In this document: positions 17,925-26,000 of the stretch, one piece after another
Layout: each line of letters starts with the position of its first letter
Position numbering within the stretch: the first letter of the stretch is position 1
Assembly: GCF_025989125.1 (NCBI RefSeq)
Contig: NZ_JAPDNR010000001.1
Span: 5,010,087-5,074,086 of the forward strand
DNA: 64,000 bases
Origin: Chitinophaga nivalis
GTDB lineage: Bacteria > Bacteroidota > Bacteroidia > Chitinophagales > Chitinophagaceae
Direction of reading: 5' to 3'
Translations under genes and position numbers: made by a program
Notes under the pieces: generated by a model
What the model was told of the DNA's origin: nothing
Database searches by the model: none
The model's input: the letters and a program-made list of their open reading frames with translations, nothing else

Positions 17925-18746
17925 CTATTTCTCACGCTGGTACTCATCTTCACTTTCTCCGGCCTTCCAGTAAACGGTGGCATGTAATTCTTCCCTTTGT
18001 AACAACAATTCATTTTTGGCATACTGTTTCACGGCTTTCACCACTTCGGCTTCAGCGGACACCCATACATACCGGGTACTCACTGCAGCCGCAGGAAGCG
18101 GTGCAGACTGCAACGCCTGCAACAATAACCGGGACGCTTCGGGACGGGTACCATTACGATACAACCACCTGATTTGTACGGCAGACCGGGTAATTATTTC
18201 AAAGGTATCTGCAGGGGTATCTACTTCCAGATAAGCCATACCTGTGGCTGTAGCGGGCAGTGATTCGAGCATGGCGGCAATAGCGGGTATCGCGGTTTCA
18301 TCTCCCCCCATAAAATACCAGTCAGCTTCCCGGAGTGTTTTGCCTGCTTTCATACCAATACCCAGCAGGTCACCGGGCTTGGCCAGCATGGCCCAGGCAC
18401 AGGCAGCGCCGTTGTTATCATCATGCAGTGCAAATTCTATATCCAGCTCTTCTTTCCCGGGATCTATTTTCCGGAGTGTATAGGTACGCATGACCGGTTT
18501 TTGGGTCGGGTCGGGCCAGTTAGGCCGGCCGCTGCTGACATCCGGCAAGGCTATTTCAGCGCTCCCCGGCTGCGGAATAAATATTTTAATGTGATTACCA
18601 GGCCGGCAAAAATGTACGGCCTTTAATCCATAAGCTTTAAAAGTAAAACGACGCAGGTGTGGTGACACATCCTTTATCGCGGTCACAGCTGCATGGGCAT
18701 AAAAATTCTGTGCAGCCTGTATGGTTGGTATATTTTCCTGATGCAT
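17925..18746 (-). CDS. Siderophore-interacting protein (FAD ferric-siderophore reductase)
   Basis: 273 residues. The N-terminal FAD-binding barrel has RRFTFKAYG and the RTYTLRKID motif (R-x-Y-T) near residue 95. The C-terminal NAD(P)H-binding part has WYFMGGDETAIPAIAAMLESLP, the family signature G-DETA-(L/I)PAI. This is the ViuB/YqjH/FscN group, which releases iron from imported ferric siderophores by reduction in the cytoplasm. It is the last gene of a six-gene operon that starts with TolC at 24067, and it converges on the siderophore biosynthesis operon, so it probably reduces that siderophore. Confidence 0.88.
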   Translation of the reverse strand: MHQENIPTIQAAQNFYAHAAVTAIKDVSPHLRRFTFKAYGLKAVHFCRPGNHIKIFIPQPGSAEIALPDVSSGRPNWPDPTQKPVMRTYTLRKIDPGKEELDIEFALHDDNNGAACAWAMLAKPGDLLGIGMKAGKTLREADWYFMGGDETAIPAIAAMLESLPATATGMAYLEVDTPADTFEIITRSAVQIRWLYRNGTRPEASRLLLQALQSAPLPAAAVSTRYVWVSAEAEVVKAVKQYAKNELLLQREELHATVYWKAGESEDEYQREK

Positions 18747-18765
18747 GATTGTAATGTTTTTTGGT

Positions 18766-19344
18766 CTAACGTTTACTGAGTCTGCTTTTCAGCCGGCTCA
18801 GTGCTTCCTGGGAAATCCCCAGATAATTGGCCACCATTTTATTGGAAAGCCGTTGTACGATCTTCGGGCTTTCCATCAGCAAGCGCTGATAACGTTCGGT
18901 GGCATCCATCGTAATAAAACTCATTAACCGGTTGGTATTCATCACATAGGCCCTTTCCAGGTAATTCCGGTAAAACAGGTCCCATCCCGGTACTTCTTCC
19001 ACCAATCTGTAAAAATCCTCTCTGGAGATCGTCAGTAAAGTAGATTTCTCCAATGCCTGCAGGTATTCCAGGGAAGGTTGCTCAGTGATAAAAGCCATCA
19101 GTGCGGAGGCGAAATTACCTTCAAAAGCCAGATAACGCGTTGCTTCCGATCCATCTGCCTGCAAAAAATAAATACGCAGGCAACCATTGATTACAAAGTA
19201 CATATTCCTGGACTGCCCACCTTCTCCCAACAGGATTTCATCCTTTTGTGCCGTTACTGTTTTAAAACAGGCCAGCACCTTTTCCATTCCTTCCTCGCTG
19301 ATGACAACTTTTCCTAAAATGTAGGCTCTAAGCAGGTGATACAT
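18766..19344 (-). CDS. Crp/Fnr-family transcriptional regulator
   Basis: 192 residues. An N-terminal cyclic-nucleotide-binding-like beta-roll (ILLGEGGQSRNMYFVINGCLRIYF, then EATRYLAFEGNFASALMAFI) is joined by a long helix to a C-terminal DNA-binding end (MVANYLGISQEALSRLKSRLSKR). The spacing is the short form common in Bacteroidota. The beta-roll lacks the full RxSx phosphate-binding cassette of cAMP-binding Crp, so cAMP binding is doubtful. It lies within the efflux/siderophore-reductase operon, 27 bases after the preceding gene and 19 before the next, so it may control the operon that carries it. Confidence 0.88.
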   Translation of the reverse strand: MYHLLRAYILGKVVISEEGMEKVLACFKTVTAQKDEILLGEGGQSRNMYFVINGCLRIYFLQADGSEATRYLAFEGNFASALMAFITEQPSLEYLQALEKSTLLTISREDFYRLVEEVPGWDLFYRNYLERAYVMNTNRLMSFITMDATERYQRLLMESPKIVQRLSNKMVANYLGISQEALSRLKSRLSKR

Positions 19345-19371
19345 AATTATAGCGCAATGTTTATCGTGAAT

Positions 19372-20043
19372 CTATGATACAAAAGTCGCAACTTTTAATT
19401 GCTTTTCCGTAAAATGCCATTCCTCTTTGAAAAACCGGATGAACTCCTGATTGATCAGCTCATCCCCGGCAAGATATACGATGCTGCCGGGGATTGCTTT
19501 TGTAAAATTCAGTTTGAAACAATCTACCACCTTTCCGGCAGAATAAGGATATACTACTTCGTAGTTAAACGGATAACTCCTGTCTACATCCGGAAAAAAC
19601 AAACCTGCCACTTCTGCATAGATGAGGCTGTGGCTGGGTTTGGAGAAAGGCAGTTCGCGGCTTAGTTCATACAGGAACGGGAGGGCGTTCACATCTCCGA
19701 TCAGGTAGTACGCCGCCGCCTCTTCTTCCCACGCCCATACTTTTTCCGGATTCATAAAGTACACCGTATCTCCCGGAGAAAGGCGCCGGAGCCAGTCGAG
19801 TACCACCTCATCGTTCACAGTACTCACAGCTATATCCATCACCTGATGAATAGGTTCATAATTCCATAACGGATACTTCTTGAGCACTACGCCTGACTCG
19901 TGTGGATGTCCGATAAAAACAGGCAGTACATGTCCCGGGATCTGCTCTCCGGCCGGCGGCCAGAGCACAATAATTTTCAGATGCCAGGTATGCCCTGCAA
20001 TCACTTTCACACTCAGCAGACGGGCTTCATTAATCTGTTGCAT
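19372..20043 (-). CDS. Divergent siderophore-interacting/FAD-reductase-like protein
   Basis: 223 residues, shorter than the 273-residue member encoded at 17925-18746. The C-terminal half keeps the family layout: AAAYYLIGDVNALPFLYELSRELP occupies the place of G-DETALPAI, followed by SLIYAEVAGLF and a final EWHFTEKQLKVATFVS. The N-terminal half resembles the FAD-binding barrel but lacks an obvious R-x-Y-(T/S) motif; WNYEPIHQVMDIAV takes that place. It is probably a reductase of the same pathway with altered flavin binding. It lies 35 bases after the MFS gene and 27 before the Crp gene in the same operon. Confidence is good for the family and low for the activity. Confidence 0.7.
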   Translation of the reverse strand: MQQINEARLLSVKVIAGHTWHLKIIVLWPPAGEQIPGHVLPVFIGHPHESGVVLKKYPLWNYEPIHQVMDIAVSTVNDEVVLDWLRRLSPGDTVYFMNPEKVWAWEEEAAAYYLIGDVNALPFLYELSRELPFSKPSHSLIYAEVAGLFFPDVDRSYPFNYEVVYPYSAGKVVDCFKLNFTKAIPGSIVYLAGDELINQEFIRFFKEEWHFTEKQLKVATFVS

Positions 20044-20078
20044 ATACGTAGTTATTTTAAATCTTTACAATGAAGGCA

Positions 20079-21629
20079 TCAATGGGCATCTGCCGGTAAT
20101 GCCACCTGTTTTTTGTTCCGGCCCTGCAGGAATACCAGGGGAATACAACATAACATCACGATCCCCAGTAACTGGTACGCGCCGGAAAAAGACATCAGCA
20201 TGGATTGCTTTTTAATAACACCATCTACTGCTTTCAAAGCCATTTCCACAGCATCTGCATGAGAAAATCCTTTCCCCATGAATCCCTGTATATAAGCCTG
20301 TATACGCTCCTGGTACGCCGGGTTGTATTCGTTGACATTTTCCAGGAGAAAATTCCGGTGTACACTTTGTCCGATATGGATACGGGTAGCCAATCCTGCG
20401 ATACCAAAAGAACCACCCAGCTGCCGCATCATGTTATACAACCCTGCTCCCTGGCCTATTTCAGGTCCTTTCAGGTCTTTGATCGCGAGGGTAATCAACG
20501 GTACGAACAACATTCCGATACCAATGCCGCGGAAGTTCAGCGGGAAGTAAAAGTCTGTCAGTCCGGAAGAAAGCGTCGCCCGGCTCATCAGGGTAGGAAA
20601 TACAAAGAAGCAAAGGAAACCCGCTATTACAAATAGTTGTGGCGGTACGCCCTTCTTCAGTACTTTCCCGACAATCGGCATCAGCGATATGGTAAAGAGC
20701 TGTCCGGGTAACAACAGTAGTCCGGTTTGTTCTGCCGAAAAGCCCAGCAGGGTCTGGCAGTATTGCGGAAAGATAAATACAGATCCATACAATCCGATAC
20801 CAAATACAAAGGAGGTCACCATGCCGGCCGAGAAGCTCCGGTAGCGGAACAGCTGAAAGTTAACCACGGGATGCTCCGTTGTGGTTTCCCGCCAGATGAA
20901 CAACAGGATACCTATCACAGCTGCCGCCGTTAATACGATGATGTAGTTTGTCGCGAACCAGTCTTTTTCCTCTCCTTTCTCCAGCACAGTTTGCAAACTA
21001 CCTACTGCGATGGTGAGTAACAGGATGCCCCACCAGTCGACCGGTTTACCCACGCCGGATTTAGGGGTTTCCCTTACATAGCAATGAGTGAGTACAGCAG
21101 CCAGGATACCCAGTGGCAGGTTGATGTAAAACACCCAGGGCCAGGATAAGGTATCGGTTAGGTAGCCGCCGAGGGCCGGCGCGATGGTAGGTCCTACCAC
21201 GGCGCCAAAGCCAAATATAGCGGTTGCTGTGCCTCTTTCTTCCGGCGGCCATGTTTCCAGCAGAATTGCCTGGGCAGTAGAAATAAGCCCACCGCCGGCC
21301 AGCCCCTGCAACACCCTGAACAGGATCAGTTCTATCAATGTGGTGGAGTTGCCACAGAGCATGGAGGCGATGGTGAAAACGATGATAGAGAAGAGAAAAT
21401 AATTCTTCCGGCCAAAACGGTTGCCCAGCCATCCGGACATAGGGAGGATGATTACATTGGCCACCGCATATCCGGTAGTTACCCATGCCACATCTTCCAG
21501 GATAGCGCCCATATTACCTTGTATATGCGGAATGGCTACATTCACAATGGTAGTATCCAAAAATTCCAGCATACAGGCCAATACCATCGTGATAGTAATG
21601 ACCCATTTTCTTACGCCTTGTTCAGCCAT
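20079..21629 (-). CDS. DHA2-family MFS drug/siderophore efflux transporter (EmrB-like)
   Basis: 516 residues with about 14 hydrophobic segments, as in the DHA2 (14-TMS) family. The motif LDTTIVNVAIPHIQG is in the first helix, GNRFGRKNYFL is motif A, and FRVLQGLAGGGLISTAQAILLE lies near helices 4-5. It should work as the inner-membrane pump of a tripartite system with the HlyD-type adaptor encoded 4 bases upstream and the TolC-type channel before it. The siderophore reductases in the same operon and the convergent biosynthesis operon suggest siderophore export. A general drug pump is the alternative. Confidence 0.92.
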   Translation of the reverse strand: MAEQGVRKWVITITMVLACMLEFLDTTIVNVAIPHIQGNMGAILEDVAWVTTGYAVANVIILPMSGWLGNRFGRKNYFLFSIIVFTIASMLCGNSTTLIELILFRVLQGLAGGGLISTAQAILLETWPPEERGTATAIFGFGAVVGPTIAPALGGYLTDTLSWPWVFYINLPLGILAAVLTHCYVRETPKSGVGKPVDWWGILLLTIAVGSLQTVLEKGEEKDWFATNYIIVLTAAAVIGILLFIWRETTTEHPVVNFQLFRYRSFSAGMVTSFVFGIGLYGSVFIFPQYCQTLLGFSAEQTGLLLLPGQLFTISLMPIVGKVLKKGVPPQLFVIAGFLCFFVFPTLMSRATLSSGLTDFYFPLNFRGIGIGMLFVPLITLAIKDLKGPEIGQGAGLYNMMRQLGGSFGIAGLATRIHIGQSVHRNFLLENVNEYNPAYQERIQAYIQGFMGKGFSHADAVEMALKAVDGVIKKQSMLMSFSGAYQLLGIVMLCCIPLVFLQGRNKKQVALPADAH

Positions 21630-21633
21630 ATGA

Positions 21634-22686
21634 TCAATTTTTTGTGGATACAGAAACGGTCACGTTCATGCCTGGCCGGAGCAGGTTACGCACTTCAGCG
21701 GATGCTTCGATGCTGATTTTAACCGGTATACGCTGCACTACTTTCACGAAGTTGCCGGTAGCATTATCCGGTGGCAGCAGCGAAATTTTAGCGCCCGTAG
21801 TGCCTGCGAAGTTGTGTACCTTACCGGTAATTTTATGACCAGGGTAAGCGTCTACCTCAATGGCTACTTCCTGTCCCGGACGGATATGTTCCATCTGCGT
21901 TTCCTTGAAGTTGGCCGTGATATACAGGCTGTTTTCATCTACAACGGCAAACAGGGTTTGTCCGGGCTGAATGAGCTGACCTTTCTGTATTCTTCTTTTC
22001 GTAACAATACCGGTAACCGGTGCTTTGATTTGTGTATAGGACAACTGGAGCTGTGCATAGTCCACATCTACCTGTTGCTGATCCAGTGCGGTGTGTGTCA
22101 CCTGTAACTGGGTGCGGCTGTTGTTGGTTTTGGCCATTGCTGCATTGTATTGCGCCACCGCAGATGCATAGGCTGCCGTAGCGGCGTCTTTATCTGACTG
22201 GGCTTTATCGAACTGTTGCCGCGGCACCGCGCCGTTTTTCACCAGCTGGGCATAGCGGTTATAGTCCTGGTTCGCCTGCCATAGCCGTGCTTTAGCTGCA
22301 TCCACCATCGCTTTGTAACCATTGGCGGTAGCTTCCATGGTCGTGATTTCTGTAGCAGATACATCAATCCGGGAACCAGCGAGCTTTTGTGCGGCCAATG
22401 CCTGTTCCAGTTTCAGTTTATATTCTTTGTCTTCCAGCCGGATGAGGAGCTGACCGGCATTTACCCGCTGGTTATCCTCGATGGCGATGGAATCCACGTA
22501 GCCGCCGGCTCTGGCGACTACCGCGCTCAGGTCACCGTCTACCTGTGCATCATCGGTATCTTCATGCGTACGGTAATAGTAGTATTTCTGCACCCCGAAG
22601 AGCCCACCGGAGATGATGACCAATGCCAGTATAACAGGAACGATGCGGTTTCTTTTTGTCGGTGTGGTAGTAGTATTGCCTTCCAT
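21634..22686 (-). CDS. HlyD/EmrA-family membrane fusion protein
   Basis: 350 residues. One N-terminal transmembrane helix (IVPVILALVIISGGLFGV) anchors it in the inner membrane. A split lipoyl-like domain follows: the first half is VVARAGGYVDSIAIEDNQRVNAGQLLIRLED and the second half is LSYTQIKAPVTGIVTKRRIQKGQLIQPGQ. A long alpha-helical hairpin rich in Ala and Gln lies between them. The beta-barrel and membrane-proximal domains complete the EmrA layout. It links the MFS pump (4-base gap downstream) to the TolC-like outer channel (22 bases upstream). Confidence 0.93.
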   Translation of the reverse strand: MEGNTTTTPTKRNRIVPVILALVIISGGLFGVQKYYYYRTHEDTDDAQVDGDLSAVVARAGGYVDSIAIEDNQRVNAGQLLIRLEDKEYKLKLEQALAAQKLAGSRIDVSATEITTMEATANGYKAMVDAAKARLWQANQDYNRYAQLVKNGAVPRQQFDKAQSDKDAATAAYASAVAQYNAAMAKTNNSRTQLQVTHTALDQQQVDVDYAQLQLSYTQIKAPVTGIVTKRRIQKGQLIQPGQTLFAVVDENSLYITANFKETQMEHIRPGQEVAIEVDAYPGHKITGKVHNFAGTTGAKISLLPPDNATGNFVKVVQRIPVKISIEASAEVRNLLRPGMNVTVSVSTKN

Positions 22687-22708
22687 ATGTTTATGAGATG
22701 TTTGTGTT

Positions 22709-24067
22709 TTATTTTGAAATTTTACCAGTGGCTTTCTTTAACCGGAACCACCATAAACCGGCTTCTGCTTTCGCCAGCGCTATGTTGACCATCGTACCAT
22801 ACAGGCGGGTGCCGGCATCGATACGATCTGTGACAGAGGTGACATTACTGCGATATTTTTCTGCCTGCATGTGATCATTTTCTTCCGCCTGTGCAACGGC
22901 TACTTCCAGCAGTTTTATTTTTTCCGTTGTCCGGAGGTATTGTTCGTAGCATTTATTCACCTCCTGCTTTACCTGGTCCCACAATACATTCCGGGATAGT
23001 TGTGTTTGTTGCTGCCGGATTCTGGCTTCGCCGATTTTATTTTTGTTCAGCCAAAGACTGGGGAAATTCCAGGCGACCGTTACGCCAACGGAGAAAGGCG
23101 CCACAAAACTGCCTTCTGTAGGAATAAAAGCGGATCCGGCATGGAAATAGTTGACATTGGCGCCGGCAGACAGTTTGGGTAATACCTCTCCCTGCAAGGA
23201 CCGGATATCATTTTGGGCGATGGTAGTCTGCAGCGTATTTTGTTTTAGTTCTACCCGGTAGTTCCAGGCATCTTCCTGATATTGCTGCAACTGGCCTGCA
23301 GGGTTATTTCCCGTTACCACATCATCCGGCTGTAATTGGGTCTGTTCCGGCAATCCCAGTAACACCGTGAAATTGTAGTTGACAATTTTACGGTTGGTTT
23401 CCAGGTCTACTGCTGTCAGGGCCACTTCCGAGCGTTGCAGTTTAAACCGGAGTACATCGTTCTGCGTCACAATACCCTGCGTATATAACTGTTCAGCCTG
23501 GGCGATGATACTATCCACTGCTGTAAGATCCTGCCGGATGACCTGTTGGGTTTGCAATACGGTATAGAGATCATAGTACATATCAATGGTGGCGGCGATA
23601 ATATCATCTTTATGTTTCTCCGCTTCCAACCCTGCTACGGTAGCCAGTAACTGCGTGGAAGACTTTGCATATTTCAGTTTAAATCCATTGAAGATGGTTT
23701 CCTGTACGGAGATACCGCCTTTGTAGGAAGTAGCCTGGCGAGGTAACACCCAGTCCAGCGACCCGAGCTGAATATGATTGGCAGGAACAGCGGCATGGCT
23801 GAAACCTATACTGGCACTACCGGTTGGCAACGCCTGATCTTTCACCTGATTGTACTGCGCCTGGGCCTGGGCTACTTTTGCCGCTGTGAGTTTTAAAGCC
23901 GGACTATTGGCCACAGCCAGTTCTATGGCTGCTGCAAGCGTGATTTTCTGCTCCTGTGCATACAAGGGATGGCTGCCGGCAAGCAGTAAAAAGCAGCAAA
24001 TATTTACCGGCCAACACCTGCGAAGGATGCGTTGTATACAGGAAAATACTGGATTGTTTTTTTTCAT
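22709..24067 (-). CDS. TolC-family outer membrane efflux protein
   Basis: 452 residues. The signal peptide ends near residue 38 (LYAQEQ). ITLAAAIELAVANSPALKLTAAKVAQAQAQYNQVKDQALPTGSA is the usual first repeat of the outer membrane efflux protein fold. The second repeat starts around residue 255 (YRVELKQNTLQTTIAQNDIRSLQGEVLPKLSAG). Long heptad-like helices are seen throughout. It is the first gene of the six-gene operon 24067 to 17925. The start at 24067 gives MKKNNPVFSC with a somewhat long, cysteine-containing signal region. Confidence 0.9.
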   Translation of the reverse strand: MKKNNPVFSCIQRILRRCWPVNICCFLLLAGSHPLYAQEQKITLAAAIELAVANSPALKLTAAKVAQAQAQYNQVKDQALPTGSASIGFSHAAVPANHIQLGSLDWVLPRQATSYKGGISVQETIFNGFKLKYAKSSTQLLATVAGLEAEKHKDDIIAATIDMYYDLYTVLQTQQVIRQDLTAVDSIIAQAEQLYTQGIVTQNDVLRFKLQRSEVALTAVDLETNRKIVNYNFTVLLGLPEQTQLQPDDVVTGNNPAGQLQQYQEDAWNYRVELKQNTLQTTIAQNDIRSLQGEVLPKLSAGANVNYFHAGSAFIPTEGSFVAPFSVGVTVAWNFPSLWLNKNKIGEARIRQQQTQLSRNVLWDQVKQEVNKCYEQYLRTTEKIKLLEVAVAQAEENDHMQAEKYRSNVTSVTDRIDAGTRLYGTMVNIALAKAEAGLWWFRLKKATGKISK

Positions 24068-24169
24068 TACTGTTACGTTTATAAATCAGTGTTATAGTGG
24101 GCATAGCTCCGCCATGCGGGCATTACGTCCGTTTTTTATTGACAGATCTGATAAGGGTGAAGAAAGAAT

Positions 24170-24325
24170 TTGTTTGGCAAATGTCTATCGCCGGCCGGCG
24201 TTAAACATTGATGCAGATCAAAAACCGGAATATGCTGTTGTTAGCCGGTAGCTGCATCGTTTCTTTTTTCGTTTGGCAAATGTCCGCCGGTTAACAGGGC
24301 TAAACATTGATGCAGATCAAAAAAA
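24170..24325. repeat. Two imperfect ~55-base direct repeats upstream of the TolC operon
   Basis: Units at 24170-24224 and 24271-24325 share GTTTGGCAAATGTC near the left end, a CCGGC/CCGGT segment, and TAAACATTGATGCAGATCAAAAA at the right end. They lie in the 332-base gap between the TolC gene (start 24067) and the reductase gene (stop 24400). A third, decayed unit is at 25871-25925. Role unknown; they may be traces of the duplication that made the neighbouring reductase genes. Confidence 0.6.
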
Positions 24326-24340
24326 TCAAGGGCATAAAAA

Positions 24341-24379
24341 AACGCGAGGTATCATCCTGTCGGGATGATACCTCGCGTT
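24341..24379 (-). terminator. Perfect 17-bp hairpin terminator after the first NmrA-like gene
   Basis: AACGCGAGGTATCATCC pairs exactly with GGATGATACCTCGCGTT around a 5-base loop. On the minus strand, A-runs at 24337-24342 become a T-run after the stem. It sits 21 bases beyond the stop of the reductase gene at 24400. Confidence 0.8.
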
Positions 24380-24399
24380 GTATATTGATACCAGTGTAT

Positions 24400-25254
24400 T
24401 TACTGCCAGTCCTGCTCCAGTACTGTTTTCAGTGTCGTGGGCTTTTTGCCGGTCACTTTCTCTACTGTATCTGTCGTAAAAGCAACCTTATTGGTGAGAA
24501 TGCCATCGTATACAATGGTCATATACTCCCCGATAAAATCCGGCGCACCGGCAGCTTTCAGCACTGCTTTAAAAGTATCGGCATCTGGCTCCGGATAGGT
24601 AATCTGCTTGCCTGTGACGGTGGTCAGGAGGGCAGCCGCATCGTAGAAAGACAGGAGTTCCGGTCCCGTCAGGTCATAGGATTGCCCGCTGTGTCCTTCC
24701 GTTGTTAACGCCACCGCTGCTACTGCGGCAATATCCGCTACATCAATAAAAGCTGCTTTTCCTTTACCTGCCGGTGCAAATACGATAGATCGCTCCGTGA
24801 TATTTTCATATTCGTAGTTCCTGAAATTCTGCGAGAAAAAAGACGGCCTCAGTATGGTGTAGTCAAATCCTTCCTGCGCCAGTTTTTGCTCCATCCGGGC
24901 ATGGAAACCCAGCAAGCCTTCGGGATTAGTCAGTCCTAACGCCGACAGATATACGATCCGTTTAATGCCTTTCTTTCCTAGGTACTCCAGAAAGGGGGCA
25001 AACAGCAGATCCAGATCCGGCGTAATGGGAGGACCCAGTAAGAAAACCTTGTCTACACCCGCGGTGGCAGCCTCGAAAGTAGTTGGATCATCAAAGGAAA
25101 AATGTACGATTTCTTCCTGCAGACCCAGTTTTTCTTTTGCTGCTGCTACATTTCTGCTGGCAGCAAAAAAAGCAGCCTGCTGTGTCTGCAGTGATTTTAT
25201 CAAAGCCTTACCAATACTGCCGGTGGCGCCTGTTACTAAAATTTTGTTACTCAT
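24400..25254 (-). CDS. NmrA-like NAD(P)H-binding reductase, copy 1
   Basis: 284 residues. An atypical short-chain dehydrogenase fold begins with ILVTGATGSIGKALIKSLQ (Rossmann G-x-x-G-x-x-G). It continues with KVFLLGPP, IKRIVYLSALGLTNPEG, DYTILRPSFFSQNFRNYEYENI and GQSYDLTGPELLSFYDAAALL, the usual order in NmrA/NAD(P)H:quinone oxidoreductase-like proteins such as QorB. Substrate unknown; members reduce quinones or act as redox sensors. It is transcribed away from an HxlR regulator (25315), a layout often seen for quinone or electrophile detoxification genes. A second copy of identical length lies at 26001-26855, with most residues the same. Confidence 0.88.
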   Translation of the reverse strand: MSNKILVTGATGSIGKALIKSLQTQQAAFFAASRNVAAAKEKLGLQEEIVHFSFDDPTTFEAATAGVDKVFLLGPPITPDLDLLFAPFLEYLGKKGIKRIVYLSALGLTNPEGLLGFHARMEQKLAQEGFDYTILRPSFFSQNFRNYEYENITERSIVFAPAGKGKAAFIDVADIAAVAAVALTTEGHSGQSYDLTGPELLSFYDAAALLTTVTGKQITYPEPDADTFKAVLKAAGAPDFIGEYMTIVYDGILTNKVAFTTDTVEKVTGKKPTTLKTVLEQDWQ

Positions 25255-25278
25255 TATTAAAGTATTTAAATGATCAAT

Positions 25279-25313
25279 AGTTACTTTTGGTAATGCAATA
25301 CTAAAAAGTAACT
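25279..25313. promoter_or_regulatory. Inverted repeat and promoter between reductase and HxlR regulator
   Basis: AGTTACTTTT at 25279-25288 is mirrored by AAAAAGTAACT at 25303-25313, leaving a 14-base centre. It is a strong candidate for the HxlR dimer site. The left arm overlaps TACTTTTG (25282-25289), an exact TAnnTTTG -7 box for the regulator gene, so binding should repress the regulator itself. The equivalent site upstream of copy 2 (26879-26912) has lost part of this symmetry. Confidence 0.5.
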
Positions 25314-25314
25314 A

Positions 25315-25779
25315 ATGATTAAACAAGAAGGCACACTGGCATTACCAGGTAACACGGAGGTAACTAATAGCCAGCCATCCACCTTTGCCGGTGAAAAAAA
25401 ATTCCAGGAAATTTTCCAGGTGGCTAATACCACCCGGAATCAGCTATGTCCGGTGAGGGATATTGTGGCGCGCATCAGCGATAAATGGAGTATGCTGGCC
25501 ATTTTCGCACTGGGTGGCTTTGGCACCCTGCGGTTTAATGAAATGAAACATAAGATCGGGGATATTTCCCAGCGGATGCTGACGGTTACCCTGCGCAACC
25601 TGGAAGCCGACGGATTGGTTACCCGTACGGTATTCCCTGAAATTCCGCCACGGGTAGAGTACCAACTGACCCCGCTGGGTTATGGGCTGATGCAACAGTT
25701 CTCGTTGCTGGCCGACTGGGCTACCGACAATGGCGAACAGATTCTCCGGTGCCGGCAACTGCAGCGAAATGCATCATAA
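25315..25779 (+). CDS. HxlR-family winged-helix transcriptional regulator
   Basis: 154 residues with an N-terminal extension of about 40 residues. The core is CPVRDIVARISDKWSMLAIF, then LRFNEMKHKIGDISQRMLTVTLRNLEADGLVTRTVFPEIPPRVEYQLTPLG. The cysteine just before the first helix matches the redox or electrophile-sensing cysteine of the HxlR/YodB/HypR group. It is divergently arranged with the NmrA-like reductase gene (60-base gap) and probably represses both genes until an oxidant or quinone is present. Confidence 0.9.
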   Translation: MIKQEGTLALPGNTEVTNSQPSTFAGEKKFQEIFQVANTTRNQLCPVRDIVARISDKWSMLAIFALGGFGTLRFNEMKHKIGDISQRMLTVTLRNLEADGLVTRTVFPEIPPRVEYQLTPLGYGLMQQFSLLADWATDNGEQILRCRQLQRNAS

Positions 25780-25870
25780 ACGATTCGCTTCCCCATTTGC
25801 CATTACATCGGTATCAATAACGCTTAAGCATAAACGAAAAATAAAATAACCTATACCTGCATCTGATTTC

Positions 25871-25925
25871 ATTTGGTACATATTCAGCGGTTAGCAAGGT
25901 TAAACAGGGATGCAGCTCCAAAAAT
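25871..25925. repeat. Third, decayed copy of the ~55-base repeat
   Basis: ATTTGGTACATATTCAGCGG followed by TTAAACAGGGATGCAGCTCCAAAAA matches the two units at 24170-24325 with several substitutions. It precedes a decayed version of the reductase terminator, as in copy 1, showing that the duplicated segment began upstream of the repeat. Confidence 0.55.
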
Positions 25926-25940
25926 AAACGGCATAAAAAA

Positions 25941-25983
25941 ATATGAGGTACCGCCCCCCTATAGGGATGATACCTCACGTTAT
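25941..25983 (-). terminator. Decayed copy of the reductase hairpin
   Basis: TATGAGGTACC and GGATGATACCTCACGTTA still pair over GAGGTA/TACCTC, but the middle of the left arm has changed to a C-run. It stands at the same place after reductase copy 2 as the perfect hairpin after copy 1. Confidence 0.5.
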
Positions 25984-26000
25984 ATGCTCAGACCGTGTGC

